Shown here: positions 8,576 through 16,765 of the stretch, piece after piece | Layout of the letters: every line of letters begins with the position of its first letter | Numbering within the stretch: position 1 is the stretch's first letter | Origin: Luteibacter sp. SG786 | GTDB lineage: Bacteria > Pseudomonadota > Gammaproteobacteria > Xanthomonadales > Rhodanobacteraceae | Length of the DNA stretch: 64,000 nt | Assembly: GCF_011759605.1 (NCBI RefSeq) | Contig: NZ_JAAOYX010000001.1 | Coordinates: 1,736,001-1,800,000 of the forward strand | Reading direction: 5' to 3' | Program-made: the position numbers and the translations under genes | Notes under the pieces: generated by a model | Told to the model about the DNA's origin: nothing | The model's input: the letters and a program-made list of their open reading frames with translations, nothing else | Database searches by the model: none

Positions 8576-9502
8576 CTAGCGGCCCATGACCTCGGCCAGC
8601 ACCGCCATGCGCACGAAGACGCCGTTGCCTACCTGCTCGAGGATGCGGGACTGGGCGCCGTCCGCCACGTCCGAGGCGATCTCGATACCGCGGTTGATCG
8701 GGCCGGGGTGCATCACGAGGCAACCCTTGGCGGCCCTGGCAAGGCGCCGGCAGTCCAGGCCGTAGCGTTCGAAGTAGGCCGCTTCGTCGGGGAGATCGGT
8801 GGCCGCCATGCGCTCTTTCTGGAGGCGCAGCATGATGACCGCATGGGCCCCCTCGATCGCCTCGTCGAAGTCCTCGTGGAAGGTGACGCCGCTCAGTTCC
8901 GACTCCGCGGGCAGCAAGGCGGCCGGCCCCACGATGCGCACGTCGCGGGCGCCGAGTGCGGTGAACGCATGCACGTCGGAGCGGGCCACGCGCGAATGGC
9001 GCACGTCGCCGCAGATGACGATGCGCAGTTTGCGGAAGTCCGGGTGGTGGTTGCGAATGGTGAGCGCGTCCAGCAGGCCCTGGGTGGGGTGGGCGCGATT
9101 GCCGTCGCCGGCATTCACCACGGAGACGCCGCTCATGGCATGGCGAACCAGCGACTCGGGCGTGCCGGATTCCTTGTGCCGCACGACGATCGTGTCCAGG
9201 TGCATCGCTTCCAGCGTGTGCAGCGTGTCGAACAGTTCCTCGCCCTTGGCGGTGGAGGAAAATCCGATGTCGAAATTGACGACGTCCGCGCCAAGCCGGC
9301 GTGCGGCCAGTTCGAACGAGGTGCGTGTGCGGGTGGACGGCTCGAAGAAGAGGTTGAGCACCGTGCGGCCGGCCAGCAGGTCGAGCTTGCGGGTGCCGTG
9401 CGCCGTGGCCTCGCGCATGCTGTTCGCCCGGTCGAGGAGGCGTTCGATGGCTTCGCGGGGCAGGTTCTCGAGGGTGGTCAGGTGGCGCAGGCGTTGTGAC
9501 AT
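8576..9502 (-). CDS. pyrB: Aspartate carbamoyltransferase, catalytic subunit
   Basis: Condenses carbamoyl phosphate with L-aspartate to carbamoyl aspartate, the committed step of pyrimidine synthesis. It is 308 residues, the size of a catalytic chain. The carbamoyl-phosphate loop FFEPSTRTRTSFE is at about 52-64 (S56-T-R-T-R60). HPTQGLLD and the closing motif HPGPINRGIE are present. No pyrI regulatory chain or pyrC-like partner lies next to it. It is downstream of ruvX, in the run yqgE-ruvX-pyrB that is conserved in many proteobacteria. Confidence 0.96.
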   Translation of the reverse strand: MSQRLRHLTTLENLPREAIERLLDRANSMREATAHGTRKLDLLAGRTVLNLFFEPSTRTRTSFELAARRLGADVVNFDIGFSSTAKGEELFDTLHTLEAMHLDTIVVRHKESGTPESLVRHAMSGVSVVNAGDGNRAHPTQGLLDALTIRNHHPDFRKLRIVICGDVRHSRVARSDVHAFTALGARDVRIVGPAALLPAESELSGVTFHEDFDEAIEGAHAVIMLRLQKERMAATDLPDEAAYFERYGLDCRRLARAAKGCLVMHPGPINRGIEIASDVADGAQSRILEQVGNGVFVRMAVLAEVMGR

Positions 9503-9580
9503 GACGTCCTCAGGACGAAGGAGGTGGCGAAATGGAGCAAGGCGTATCTGCCGGCATGGTACTGGCGGTGGGGTTTTCGG

Positions 9581-10000
9581 TCATGCCTGCACGAGATAGG
9601 ACTCGAGAATGACGGCCGCCGCTTCCGCGTCGATCGACTTCGCATCGGAACGCTTGCGCGTGCCGGCGGCGCGGCCGGCGGCGAAACGGCGGGCGGCTTC
9701 CTGCGAACTCATGCGCTCGTCGGTGAGGGCGACGGGGAGGGCGTAGCGTTCGGCGACGCGCTCCGCGAAACGCCGCGCCGTACGTGTCATCGGCTGCTCT
9801 TTTCCGTCGTTGTCGAGCGGGAGGCCCACGACCAGTTCCGCAGGTAGCCATTCGCGGCGGAGCGCGTCCAGGGTTTGCCAGTCGGGTTCGCCATCGCGCA
9901 CCGGCACGGCGGCAAGAGCCCGCGCGGTGCCGGTCAGGCGGTTGCCGACGGCGACGCCGACCACCTTGGTGCCGACGTCGAATCCGAACAGGCAGCTCAT
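9581..10000 (-). CDS. ruvX: Putative pre-16S rRNA nuclease YqgF/RuvX
   Basis: A 139-residue RNase H-fold protein of the YqgF family, implicated in pre-16S rRNA 5' processing (and earlier as a Holliday-junction resolvase homologue). The N-terminal FGFDVGTKVVGVAVG carries the first catalytic Asp (residue 8). VVGLPLDNDG is the central motif, and DERMSS followed by SIDAEAAAVILESYL supplies the other acidic residues. It starts 13 bases after the yqgE stop, so the two are very likely cotranscribed. Confidence 0.94.
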   Translation of the reverse strand: MSCLFGFDVGTKVVGVAVGNRLTGTARALAAVPVRDGEPDWQTLDALRREWLPAELVVGLPLDNDGKEQPMTRTARRFAERVAERYALPVALTDERMSSQEAARRFAAGRAAGTRKRSDAKSIDAEAAAVILESYLVQA

Positions 10001-10013
10001 CGCGTGGAGGCGA

Positions 10014-10580
10014 TCAGGCGTGGCCGGCGTAGCCGGTCAGCTGGGACGGGTCGTGCACGCCAAGCTTGCGAGCCGCGGCCAGCCAGCGCTCGTCGATGGG
10101 GGTGTCGAACACGATGTGTTCGTCCGCGCGCGTGGTGAGCCAGGCGTTGTCCATCACTTCCTGTTCGAGTTGCCCAGCGTCCCAGCCGGCATAGCCCAGC
10201 GTGACCACGGCACGACGCGGACCTTCGCCGGCGGCCATGGCCACCAGGATGTCGCGCGAGGTGGTGACGGACCAGTCGTCGTTGACGCGATAGCTGGAGT
10301 CCCAGTTGCCGGGCTCGCGATGGAGCACGAATCCGCGTTCCTGCTGCACCGGCCCGCCGATGAGCACAGGGTAGTCGGCGATCTCCGGGTCGTCGCAGGT
10401 GAGCTTCATCTGTGCGAGCACGTCGCCCAGGCGGTATTCGGAAATCTGGTTGATCAGGAGGCCGACGGCTCCGTCGTCCCCGTGCTGGCACAGGAACGCC
10501 ACCCCGCGCGCAAAGGGCGATTCGGCCAGCGAGGGCATCGCGATGAGGAATTGCCCGGCGAATGAGTTGGCGGTCGTCAT
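10014..10580 (-). CDS. yqgE: YqgE/AlgH family protein (DUF179)
   Basis: A 188-residue cytosolic protein of the UPF0301/DUF179 family. Family marks are AGQFLIAMPSL near the start, GLLINQ, GGPVQQERGFVLH and LGYAGWDAGQLEQE. Its biochemical role is not established; the AlgH name comes from an alginate regulation phenotype in Pseudomonas. It heads the yqgE-ruvX-pyrB run. Upstream, on the other strand, a small exported protein separates it from the TonB-like gene with which it usually clusters. Confidence 0.93.
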   Translation of the reverse strand: MTTANSFAGQFLIAMPSLAESPFARGVAFLCQHGDDGAVGLLINQISEYRLGDVLAQMKLTCDDPEIADYPVLIGGPVQQERGFVLHREPGNWDSSYRVNDDWSVTTSRDILVAMAAGEGPRRAVVTLGYAGWDAGQLEQEVMDNAWLTTRADEHIVFDTPIDERWLAAARKLGVHDPSQLTGYAGHA

Positions 10581-10671
10581 GGCCGCATTGTAGCCGCTAC
10601 GACGATGAGTCGTGTGCGAACGTTCAGTGCACCGCCGGTAACTTCTGCACGGTTACCAGGAGGAGCGACTT

Positions 10672-10995
10672 ATGCGCAACATGATGTTTACGAAGGTTTT
10701 TATCCTGGCCGGGGTGGCTTGCGCGACCACCGCCGGGGCGTCCACGCCGGATGCATGGAAGGACTATGACCAACGGCTGACGAAAGCCTGCATTGCCGCC
10801 AGCGGATTGAAGGACGCGAAGCCGGTTGGCGGCCCGATCCAATACGACGATCGGGTGCCGGTCACCGCGCTGGTGCTCGCCGGCCGCTATCCGCAGAAGC
10901 ACATGAAGAACCGGCCGGGCCGGGAGCTGTGCGTGTGGGACCGCAAGGCCCAAAAAGCGTACGTGAGCGAGGCGGATCAGCTGCTGCCAAAGTGA
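10672..10995 (+). CDS. Small exported protein of unknown function
   Basis: A 107-residue protein with a signal peptide (MRNMMFTKVFILAGVACATT, cleavage probably near AGA-STP, residues 23-24). The mature domain of about 80 residues holds two cysteines (ACIAAS and ELCVWD) that could form a disulfide. It ends with a Leu-Leu-Pro-Lys tail. I do not recognise the family. A strong ribosome-binding site, AGGAGGAG (10658-10665), supports translation. It is the only plus-strand gene inside the gshB to pyrB minus-strand block and is followed at once by a REP doublet. Confidence 0.75.
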   Translation: MRNMMFTKVFILAGVACATTAGASTPDAWKDYDQRLTKACIAASGLKDAKPVGGPIQYDDRVPVTALVLAGRYPQKHMKNRPGRELCVWDRKAQKAYVSEADQLLPK

Positions 10996-11010
10996 GTGCT
11001 TTTGCCTTGT

Positions 11011-11090
11011 GTGGGAGCCGCTTCAGCGGCGATTGGTGCTCACGGCGAGGCTGCCGCTGGCGCAGAATCGCCGGCAAAGCCGGCTCCCAC
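11011..11090. repeat. REP doublet with spacer in reversed orientation
   Basis: The left arm starts GTGGGAGCCGCTTCAG and the right arm ends GCCGGCTCCCAC. The spacer between the arms (GGTGCTCACGG ... GCCGCTGGCGC) resembles the reverse complement of the spacer in the copy at 1997-2077, so the element is inserted in the opposite direction. It lies at the convergent ends of the small exported protein gene and the TonB-like gene. Confidence 0.85.
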
Positions 11091-11125
11091 ACATCAGGAG
11101 CCGCTCCGAGGATATTCCTCGAAGA

Positions 11126-11986
11126 TCAGTAATTCCGCAGCACGTCCCCCGGCAGGAACTGCCAGGTGCGCGTGATGTAAAGCTCGTCCACCCGGTTCTT
11201 GTCGGCGGGGAGGGCCGGGAAGGGTGCCGCGAGGCGGACGATGCGCTGGGCGGCGTCGTCCAGTACCTTCTGCCCCGAACTCTTGATGACGTCCATGCTC
11301 TTGATGCTGCCGTCCCGGTTCAGGCCCACCGTGAGCACCAGTTCGCCGTGCAGGCCCCGGCGCCGTGCCTCGTCCGGATAGTTGAGGTTGCCCACGCGTT
11401 CCACGCGCCCGACCCAGCCCTTCATGTACGCCGCGTACGCATATTCCCGCGTGTTGGACGATATGAACTTCTTCTTCGGACGCTTGGCGTAGGCCTGCGA
11501 TTGTTCCCGCACCTCGGCGGCCAGGCGGGCCATTTCCATCCGGCGCTGCACCTCTTCGTCGGATTCCGGCAGCGGCCGCGGCTTCCGCTCGGTTTGTTCG
11601 TGCGTGGTGTCCACGGCAAAGGCCGTCTCGCCGGAGGTGGTGAGGAGTTGGCTGGGGGTGGCTTCGCGTGGGGCGGGGGCCTGGGCATCCTTGGCTTCCG
11701 CGGCGAGGCTGTGCTGCGGCGTGGGAAGGAGTCCCGAGGCCTGTTCCGACGGGCGCGCCGCCTTGTCCTTGTCGCCGCCGCCGGCATTGCTGGCCTGTGC
11801 GAGGAAGTCGGCCTTGTCCGGCTGCTCGCGGTTGGCGACGTCCACGAGGGTGACGTCGAGCGTGGGCACGCTCGGGCGCGGCTTTTCCACCTCGAAGGTG
11901 ATGCCGAGGATGACGATACCGTGCAGCAGCAGCGAGAACAGCAGTGTCGCGCCGAACAGGTCGGTGCCGGTGGTGCGGGTCGTCAT
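11126..11986 (-). CDS. TonB family energy-transducing protein
   Basis: A 286-residue inner-membrane protein: an N-terminal anchor (TDLFGATLLFSLLLHGIVIL, residues 8-27), a long Pro/Glu/Ala-rich periplasmic spacer, and a C-terminal TonB domain of about 90 residues. The TonB domain has VGNLNYPDEARRRGLHGELV with the YP motif, VGLNRDGSIKSMDVIKSSG and a final ITRTWQFLPG. It would couple proton-motive force from ExbB/ExbD to outer-membrane receptors, but no exbBD is nearby and the true partner is unknown. The start overlaps the gshB stop by four bases (ATGA), so the two are coupled. The gshB-TonB-like order is typical of Xanthomonadales. Confidence 0.88.
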   Translation of the reverse strand: MTTRTTGTDLFGATLLFSLLLHGIVILGITFEVEKPRPSVPTLDVTLVDVANREQPDKADFLAQASNAGGGDKDKAARPSEQASGLLPTPQHSLAAEAKDAQAPAPREATPSQLLTTSGETAFAVDTTHEQTERKPRPLPESDEEVQRRMEMARLAAEVREQSQAYAKRPKKKFISSNTREYAYAAYMKGWVGRVERVGNLNYPDEARRRGLHGELVLTVGLNRDGSIKSMDVIKSSGQKVLDDAAQRIVRLAAPFPALPADKNRVDELYITRTWQFLPGDVLRNY

Positions 11987-12924
11987 CGGGCCTCGATCGC
12001 GTCGAACAGCAGCCCGGCGATGTTAATGCCGAAGCGGGCATCCAGTTCACGGACGCCGGTCGGAGATGTGACGTTGATCTCGGTCAGGTAGTCGCCGATC
12101 ACGTCGAGGCCAACGAAGCGGAGCCCGCGCCGGACCAGTTCGGGGCCGACCTGCGAGGCGATCCAGCGGTCGCGATCGGAGAGCGGGATGCCCTCGCCAT
12201 GGCCGCCGGCGGCGAGGTTGCCGCGGAATTCGTCGCCTTGCGGAATGCGGGCGAGAGCGTATGGCACCGGCTCGCCGTCGATCAGCAGGATGCGCTTGTC
12301 CCCGGCCGATATCTCGGGAATGAATTTCTGCGCGATGGTGAACCGGCGGCCGCCGTCGAGCAGCGTCTCCAGCATCGAGTTGACGTTGCTGTCGCCGGCC
12401 GAGACCTTGAAGATGCCCTGGCCGCCCATGCCGTCGAGCGGTTTGAGGATGGCCTCACGGTGCTCCGCCAGGAACGCCTTGAGTTCGCCCCGGTCGCGGG
12501 AAATCAGCGTGGGCACGATGCACTGCGGGAAGTCGAGCGAGAACACCTTCTCGTTGCAGTCGCGCAGCGCGCGCGGATCGTTCACCACCTTGCAGCCGGC
12601 CCGCTGGGCGCGCTCCAGGACCATGGTGTCGTAGATGAACTGCGCATCCACCGGTGGGTCTTTCCGGGCCAGCACGACGTCCACTTCCGCGAGGGGCCGC
12701 CATTGCGGCTCGCCGAGGGTGAACCAGCCGCTGGGGTCTTCCCTGACGGTGAGGGGGCGCAGCCGGGCCCAGGCCTGTCCGTCGCGCAGGGCCAGGTCGC
12801 CCTGTTCCATGTAGAGGAGGGCGTGACCGCGGCGGGAAGCTTCCAGCAGCATCGCGAAGGTGGTGTCCTTGGCGATCTTGATGGCGCGGATGGGGTCCAT
12901 CAGGACGGCAACGGAGAGGGGCAT
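11983..12924 (-). CDS. gshB: Glutathione synthetase
   Basis: ATP-grasp ligase joining gamma-glutamylcysteine and glycine to form glutathione. It is 313 residues, as in E. coli GshB. Visible marks: the N-terminal VLMDPIRAIKIAKDTTFAML, the nucleotide-binding part VLARKDPPVDAQFIYDT, the ATP-grasp segment AILKPLDGMGGQGIFKV, the QKFIPEISAGDKRI loop, and the metal/ATP site LRFVGLDVIGDYLTEINVTSPTG. It is the first gene of the minus-strand block and is divergent from pilG across a 266-base region. Confidence 0.97.
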   Translation of the reverse strand: MPLSVAVLMDPIRAIKIAKDTTFAMLLEASRRGHALLYMEQGDLALRDGQAWARLRPLTVREDPSGWFTLGEPQWRPLAEVDVVLARKDPPVDAQFIYDTMVLERAQRAGCKVVNDPRALRDCNEKVFSLDFPQCIVPTLISRDRGELKAFLAEHREAILKPLDGMGGQGIFKVSAGDSNVNSMLETLLDGGRRFTIAQKFIPEISAGDKRILLIDGEPVPYALARIPQGDEFRGNLAAGGHGEGIPLSDRDRWIASQVGPELVRRGLRFVGLDVIGDYLTEINVTSPTGVRELDARFGINIAGLLFDAIEAR

Positions 12925-13190
12925 GGAGGATTTCCGCAGGCAGGAAAGGTGCCAAGTTTAGTGAAGGCCGCCCGGCAAAGGGGCGGTCGGGGCGTGGGAA
13001 CGCCCCCCTTTAAGAAGAATTCATCTTGACGGCGCTCCAGCCAACCATTAAACAGCGGTCGGGAGGAACGCCGAAGAGCGGACCGCCGGAGCGTTAAGTT
13101 CCGGACAACGACCTGGCGCACGGAATAGTCGGCCGAAATCCGGCTATCCTGCTCGGGTATTTGCGGTTTTTTTCGTGGTACGGGGGCGCA

Positions 13191-13592
13191 GTGAACGAAA
13201 ACGGACGCGGGAACGACCTGAGCGGCTTGCGGGTCATGGTCATCGACGATTCGAAAACCATCCGACGCACGGCCGAAACCCTGCTGAAGAAGGAAGGCTG
13301 CGACGTCCTCACCGCCGTCGACGGTTTCGAGGCGCTGGCGAAAATATCCGACCAGAAGCCGAACATCATCTTCGTCGACATCATGATGCCCCGTCTGGAC
13401 GGCTACCAGACCTGCGCACTCATCAAGAACAACGCCCAGTTCCGCGGAACACCGGTGATCATGCTTTCGTCGAAGGACGGCCTGTTCGACAAGGCGCGCG
13501 GCCGCATCGTCGGCGCTGAGCAATACCTCACCAAGCCATTTACCCGCGACGAGCTCCTCGGCGCGATCCACCGGTACGCGAAGGCGAGCTGA
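13191..13592 (+). CDS. pilG: Twitching response regulator PilG
   Basis: Stand-alone CheY-like receiver of the Pil-Chp pathway, thought to receive phosphate from ChpA and to promote pilus extension. It is 133 residues. Acidic pocket D19-D20, phosphoacceptor D63 (IIFVDIMMPRLDGYQ) and the conserved Lys of LTKPF are all present. The GTG at 13191 (VNENGRGNDLSGLRV) is chosen because it has a G-rich ribosome-binding region just upstream and gives the standard PilG length; the in-frame ATG at 13161 would add ten residues. First gene of the chemosensory operon. Confidence 0.94.
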   Translation: MNENGRGNDLSGLRVMVIDDSKTIRRTAETLLKKEGCDVLTAVDGFEALAKISDQKPNIIFVDIMMPRLDGYQTCALIKNNAQFRGTPVIMLSSKDGLFDKARGRIVGAEQYLTKPFTRDELLGAIHRYAKAS

Positions 13593-13627
13593 CCCAACTC
13601 CACGCAAGACAACGTCCAGGGGGACGT

Positions 13628-14002
13628 GTGGCAAACATTCTCATCATCGACGACTCGCCCACCGACGTCCGCGTGTTTACCACGCTGCTCGAGAAGGCGG
13701 GTTTTTCCGTTTCCAGCGTCGACAACGCCGAGGCTGGCCTGGACCGTATCCGCGCGAACAAGCCGGATCTGGTGATCATGGACGTGATCATGCCGGGCAT
13801 GAACGGTTTCCAGGCCACGCGCACGCTGAGCCGCGACCCGAACACGGCCGACGTGCCGGTGGTGATGATCACCACCAAGTCCATGGAGACGGACCGTGTG
13901 TGGGGCCTGCGCCAGGGAGCGAAAGCGTTCATCACCAAGCCGGTGAACGAGAAGGAACTGCTCTCGACCATCGCCAGCCTCCTGCCGAACACGACGCATT
14001 GA
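13628..14002 (+). CDS. pilH: Twitching response regulator PilH
   Basis: Second stand-alone receiver of the Pil-Chp pathway, acting opposite to PilG or as a phosphate sink. It is 124 residues. D8-D9, phosphoacceptor D52 (LVIMDVIMPGMNGFQ), the Thr of VVMITTKS and the Lys of ITKPV are intact. GTG start with CCAGGGGGACGT just upstream. It lies 35 bases after pilG and 7 bases before pilI. Confidence 0.94.
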   Translation: MANILIIDDSPTDVRVFTTLLEKAGFSVSSVDNAEAGLDRIRANKPDLVIMDVIMPGMNGFQATRTLSRDPNTADVPVVMITTKSMETDRVWGLRQGAKAFITKPVNEKELLSTIASLLPNTTH

Positions 14003-14009
14003 GGACGCC

Positions 14010-14555
14010 ATGAGCGAGAACGCGGCACTCACGCCATTCGAACTGCTCGCCCATTACGAGCGTGCCTGCCTCGCGCACACGGCCGACGCGCCGGAGCAGG
14101 TGGAGTCGCTGGGTCTGTGGCGCGGCATCGGTTTTCGAGTGGGGCGCCGGGCTTTCGTCAGCGGCATCGAGGAGATCAACGAACTTCTCGCCGTGCCGAC
14201 CCTGACCAACGTACCCGGCACCCAGCCCTGGCTGATGGGCGTGGCCAACGTGCGCGGCAACCTCGTGCCGGCGATCGACCTCGGCCGGTTCCTGTTCGAT
14301 GAGCGCACGCCGGCGTCGGAGCGTGCCCGCCTGCTGCTGGTGCGCCAGCACGGCGGTACGGTGGGGCTGCTGGTGGACGAGGTCTTCGGCCAGCGTACGA
14401 TGGACGACGCCCAGCGCGATTCGGGCGAGGAAGAACACGATCCGCGGCTGGCGCGTTTCGTCGCACAGAACGTTCAGATCGGCGAGCAGACGTTCGGACT
14501 TTTCAGCATGAGTCGTCTGGTTCGTGCGCCGGATTTCCGGCAGGCGGCGCTGTAG
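14010..14555 (+). CDS. pilI: CheW-like adaptor PilI
   Basis: Scaffold protein linking the chemoreceptor PilJ to the kinase ChpA. It is 181 residues with one CheW domain from about residue 38 (RGIGFRVGRRAFVSGIEEINELL) through the PWLMGVANVRGNLVPAIDLGRFL core to LVDEVFG and FGLFSMSRLV. Length matches the family. It is followed by a 172-base gap holding a GC-rich hairpin before pilJ. Confidence 0.93.
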   Translation: MSENAALTPFELLAHYERACLAHTADAPEQVESLGLWRGIGFRVGRRAFVSGIEEINELLAVPTLTNVPGTQPWLMGVANVRGNLVPAIDLGRFLFDERTPASERARLLLVRQHGGTVGLLVDEVFGQRTMDDAQRDSGEEEHDPRLARFVAQNVQIGEQTFGLFSMSRLVRAPDFRQAAL

Positions 14556-14571
14556 GCGCCTCCAATGGGGG

Positions 14572-14600
14572 AGGGGGACGGCCGGGTGGCCGGCCCCCAC
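14572..14600. other. GC-rich hairpin in the pilI-pilJ gap
   Basis: Between pilI and pilJ, a run of G followed by GGCCGGGTGGCC and a run of C can fold into a stable stem. A little further on, ACCGGTTCGACCGGT forms a second small inverted repeat. No T-run follows, so this looks more like an mRNA processing or attenuation hairpin inside the operon than a terminator. Confidence 0.45.
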
Positions 14601-14727
14601 AGGATGAGCGGGACCGGTTCGACCGGTTTCGCGATGGGAACGGAGGGGCGGTCCTCGGGCCGCTTCGTCATGCCGGTGGCCATCGAGGCCCCGGCGGCTA
14701 GCTTTGCCAGGTTTGGGTGAGGTGGAT

Positions 14728-16761
14728 ATGAGCACGACAGCAGGCGGCGCAGGCCGGGAACGTGGCTACACGATCGTCATCGTGTTCCTGCTCCTGGCGA
14801 TCGGTTTGGCGTCGGTCGACTTCTGGTGGCTGAACAACAAGAACGGCGAGGATCGCGAGGCCATCGCGCTGACGACCCAGGTGCAGGTGCTGTCGCAGCA
14901 GACCGCGAAGTACGCCCTGGAAGCGTCGGACGGCAACCGCGATTCGTTCCGTGAACTCGCTGCCACGAGGAACACGATCGACTCGGCCGTGCAGCGCCTG
15001 GTGAAGGGCGACGAGAAGACGGGCATGCCGGCCTACGCCGACGAGAACAAGACGCAGGCCGGCCGCGCCATCGGCGCGCTGTCCAACGCGTGGCACCAGC
15101 TGGACGCGGACATCGGCAAGATCCTCTCCAACAAGGATCTCGTGCTGTCCTCCGGCGAGCGCGCCGACCTCTTCGCCAAGCAGATGCCGCTGCTGAACGC
15201 CCGCACCGATGAGGTGCTGAATATCGTGCAGCAGAAGAATGCCTCGGTGGAGCAGACCTTCACGCTGGCGCGCTGGATGCTCATGGCCGACCGCATGATC
15301 CGTCGCGTGCAGGAGATCCTGCAGGGCGGCGACGGAGCACAGTCCGCGGCCGACGGCCTGTCGCGCGACGCGCAGTTGTACGGCGCGGTGCTGAAGGGAC
15401 TGATCGACGGCAATCCGGACGGCGGCGTGCGCGCCATCAGCGACGGCAACGCTCGGAAGATCCTCGAAGGCATGCAGACCTCCTGGGGCGATCTGGTGGA
15501 CCCGGTGAACCAGCTCGTGACCGCGTCGCCCAACCTGCAGGACGTGAAGCGCGCCGGTAACCAGGCCTCGCTCGACTCGCAGACGGTGCTGCTGCGCGCG
15601 AACGAATCCGCCGACCAGATCGCGAAGCTGCCGCTGACGCGCCTGTTCCCGAACGTGTGGTGGGGCCTGCTCGGCGCCATCGGCGCGGTGCTGTTCGCGC
15701 TGCTGCTCGTGTACAACCTCGTGCGCGATCAGCGCCGCCGCTTCGAGACCACGTCCGAACTCAACCAGCGCAACCAGACCGCGATCATGCGGTTGCTGGA
15801 CGAGATGGGTACGCTCGCCGAAGGCGACCTCACCATCAAGGCCACGGTGACCGAGGACATCACCGGCGCCATCGCGGACGCCATGAACTCCGCCGTGGAC
15901 GAGATGCGCAACCTCGTCACCACCATCAACGAGACCGCGGTGCGTGTCTCCGCGGCGGCGCAGGAAACCCAGGCCACCGCCATGCACCTCGCCGACGCGG
16001 CGGAGCAGCAGGCGCAGCAGATCACCTCGGCTACCTCCGCGATCAACCAGATCGCCACCTCGATGGATACGGTGTCGAAGGACTCCGCGGAATCGGCGGA
16101 CGTGGCGCAGCGCTCGGTGCAGATCGCCTCGCGCGGCGCGGAAGTGGTGCGTGAGACCATTCAGGGCATGGACTCCATTCGCGACCAGATTCAGGAAACC
16201 TCCAAGCGCATCAAGCGCCTGGGCGAATCCTCGCAGGAAATCGGCTCGATCGTGGAACTCATCAACGACATTGCCGAGCAGACCAATATCCTCGCCTTGA
16301 ACGCGGCCATCCAGGCGGCCTCGGCCGGCGAGGCGGGCCGAGGCTTCGCGGTGGTGGCGGACGAAGTGCAGCGCCTCGCCGAACGTTCGGCGAGCGCCAC
16401 CAAGCGAATCGAAACGCTGGTCCAGACGATTCAGTCCGATACCAACGAAGCGGTGAGCTCGATGGAACAGACCACCGCGGAAGTGGTGGCCGGTGCCCGC
16501 CTGGCGGAGGACGCCGGTACGGCACTGGGCGACATCGAACGCGTTTCGAACGACCTCTCGGCGCTGATTCAAAACATCTCCGCCGCGGCACGCCAGCAGT
16601 CCGCCGCGGCGACCGATACCTCGGCCACGATGAACGTCATCCAGGAGATCACCTCGCAGACATCGCTCGGCGCCAGCCAGACGGCCGAGTCGATCGGTAA
16701 CCTCGCCCAGCTCGCGAACGACCTGCGCCTGTCCGTCGCGAACTTCAAGCTGCCGGGCTAA
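14728..16761 (+). CDS. pilJ: Twitching methyl-accepting chemoreceptor PilJ
   Basis: Membrane receptor feeding the Pil-Chp pathway. It is 677 residues: TM1 at about 12-32 ([20 protein letters not shown]), a large periplasmic PilJ-type sensor region, TM2 at about 308-330 ([20 protein letters not shown]), a HAMP segment ([19 protein letters not shown]) and a cytoplasmic signalling domain with the hairpin tip [20 protein letters not shown]. The start at 14728 has GAGGTGGAT directly upstream and removes an eight-residue extension. No methyltransferase (PilK) gene follows; chpA begins four bases later. Confidence 0.95.
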   Translation: MSTTAGGAGRERGYTIVIVFLLLAIGLASVDFWWLNNKNGEDREAIALTTQVQVLSQQTAKYALEASDGNRDSFRELAATRNTIDSAVQRLVKGDEKTGMPAYADENKTQAGRAIGALSNAWHQLDADIGKILSNKDLVLSSGERADLFAKQMPLLNARTDEVLNIVQQKNASVEQTFTLARWMLMADRMIRRVQEILQGGDGAQSAADGLSRDAQLYGAVLKGLIDGNPDGGVRAISDGNARKILEGMQTSWGDLVDPVNQLVTASPNLQDVKRAGNQASLDSQTVLLRANESADQIAKLPLTRLFPNVWWGLLGAIGAVLFALLLVYNLVRDQRRRFETTSELNQRNQTAIMRLLDEMGTLAEGDLTIKATVTEDITGAIADAMNSAVDEMRNLVTTINETAVRVSAAAQETQATAMHLADAAEQQAQQITSATSAINQIATSMDTVSKDSAESADVAQRSVQIASRGAEVVRETIQGMDSIRDQIQETSKRIKRLGESSQEIGSIVELINDIAEQTNILALNAAIQAASAGEAGRGFAVVADEVQRLAERSASATKRIETLVQTIQSDTNEAVSSMEQTTAEVVAGARLAEDAGTALGDIERVSNDLSALIQNISAAARQQSAAATDTSATMNVIQEITSQTSLGASQTAESIGNLAQLANDLRLSVANFKLPG

Positions 16762-16765
16762 CGCA

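Noticed and set aside
6755-9499. Open frame of 914 codons on the plus strand across the lipoprotein and pyrB genes
   Set aside because: Antisense shadow of two real minus-strand genes; no recognisable domain and no ribosome site.
9503-9528. Palindrome CGTCCTGAGGACG at the pyrB ribosome site as an attenuator
   Set aside because: The arms are too close for a stable hairpin and there is no T-run or pyrimidine-rich leader peptide of the kind known for pyr attenuation.
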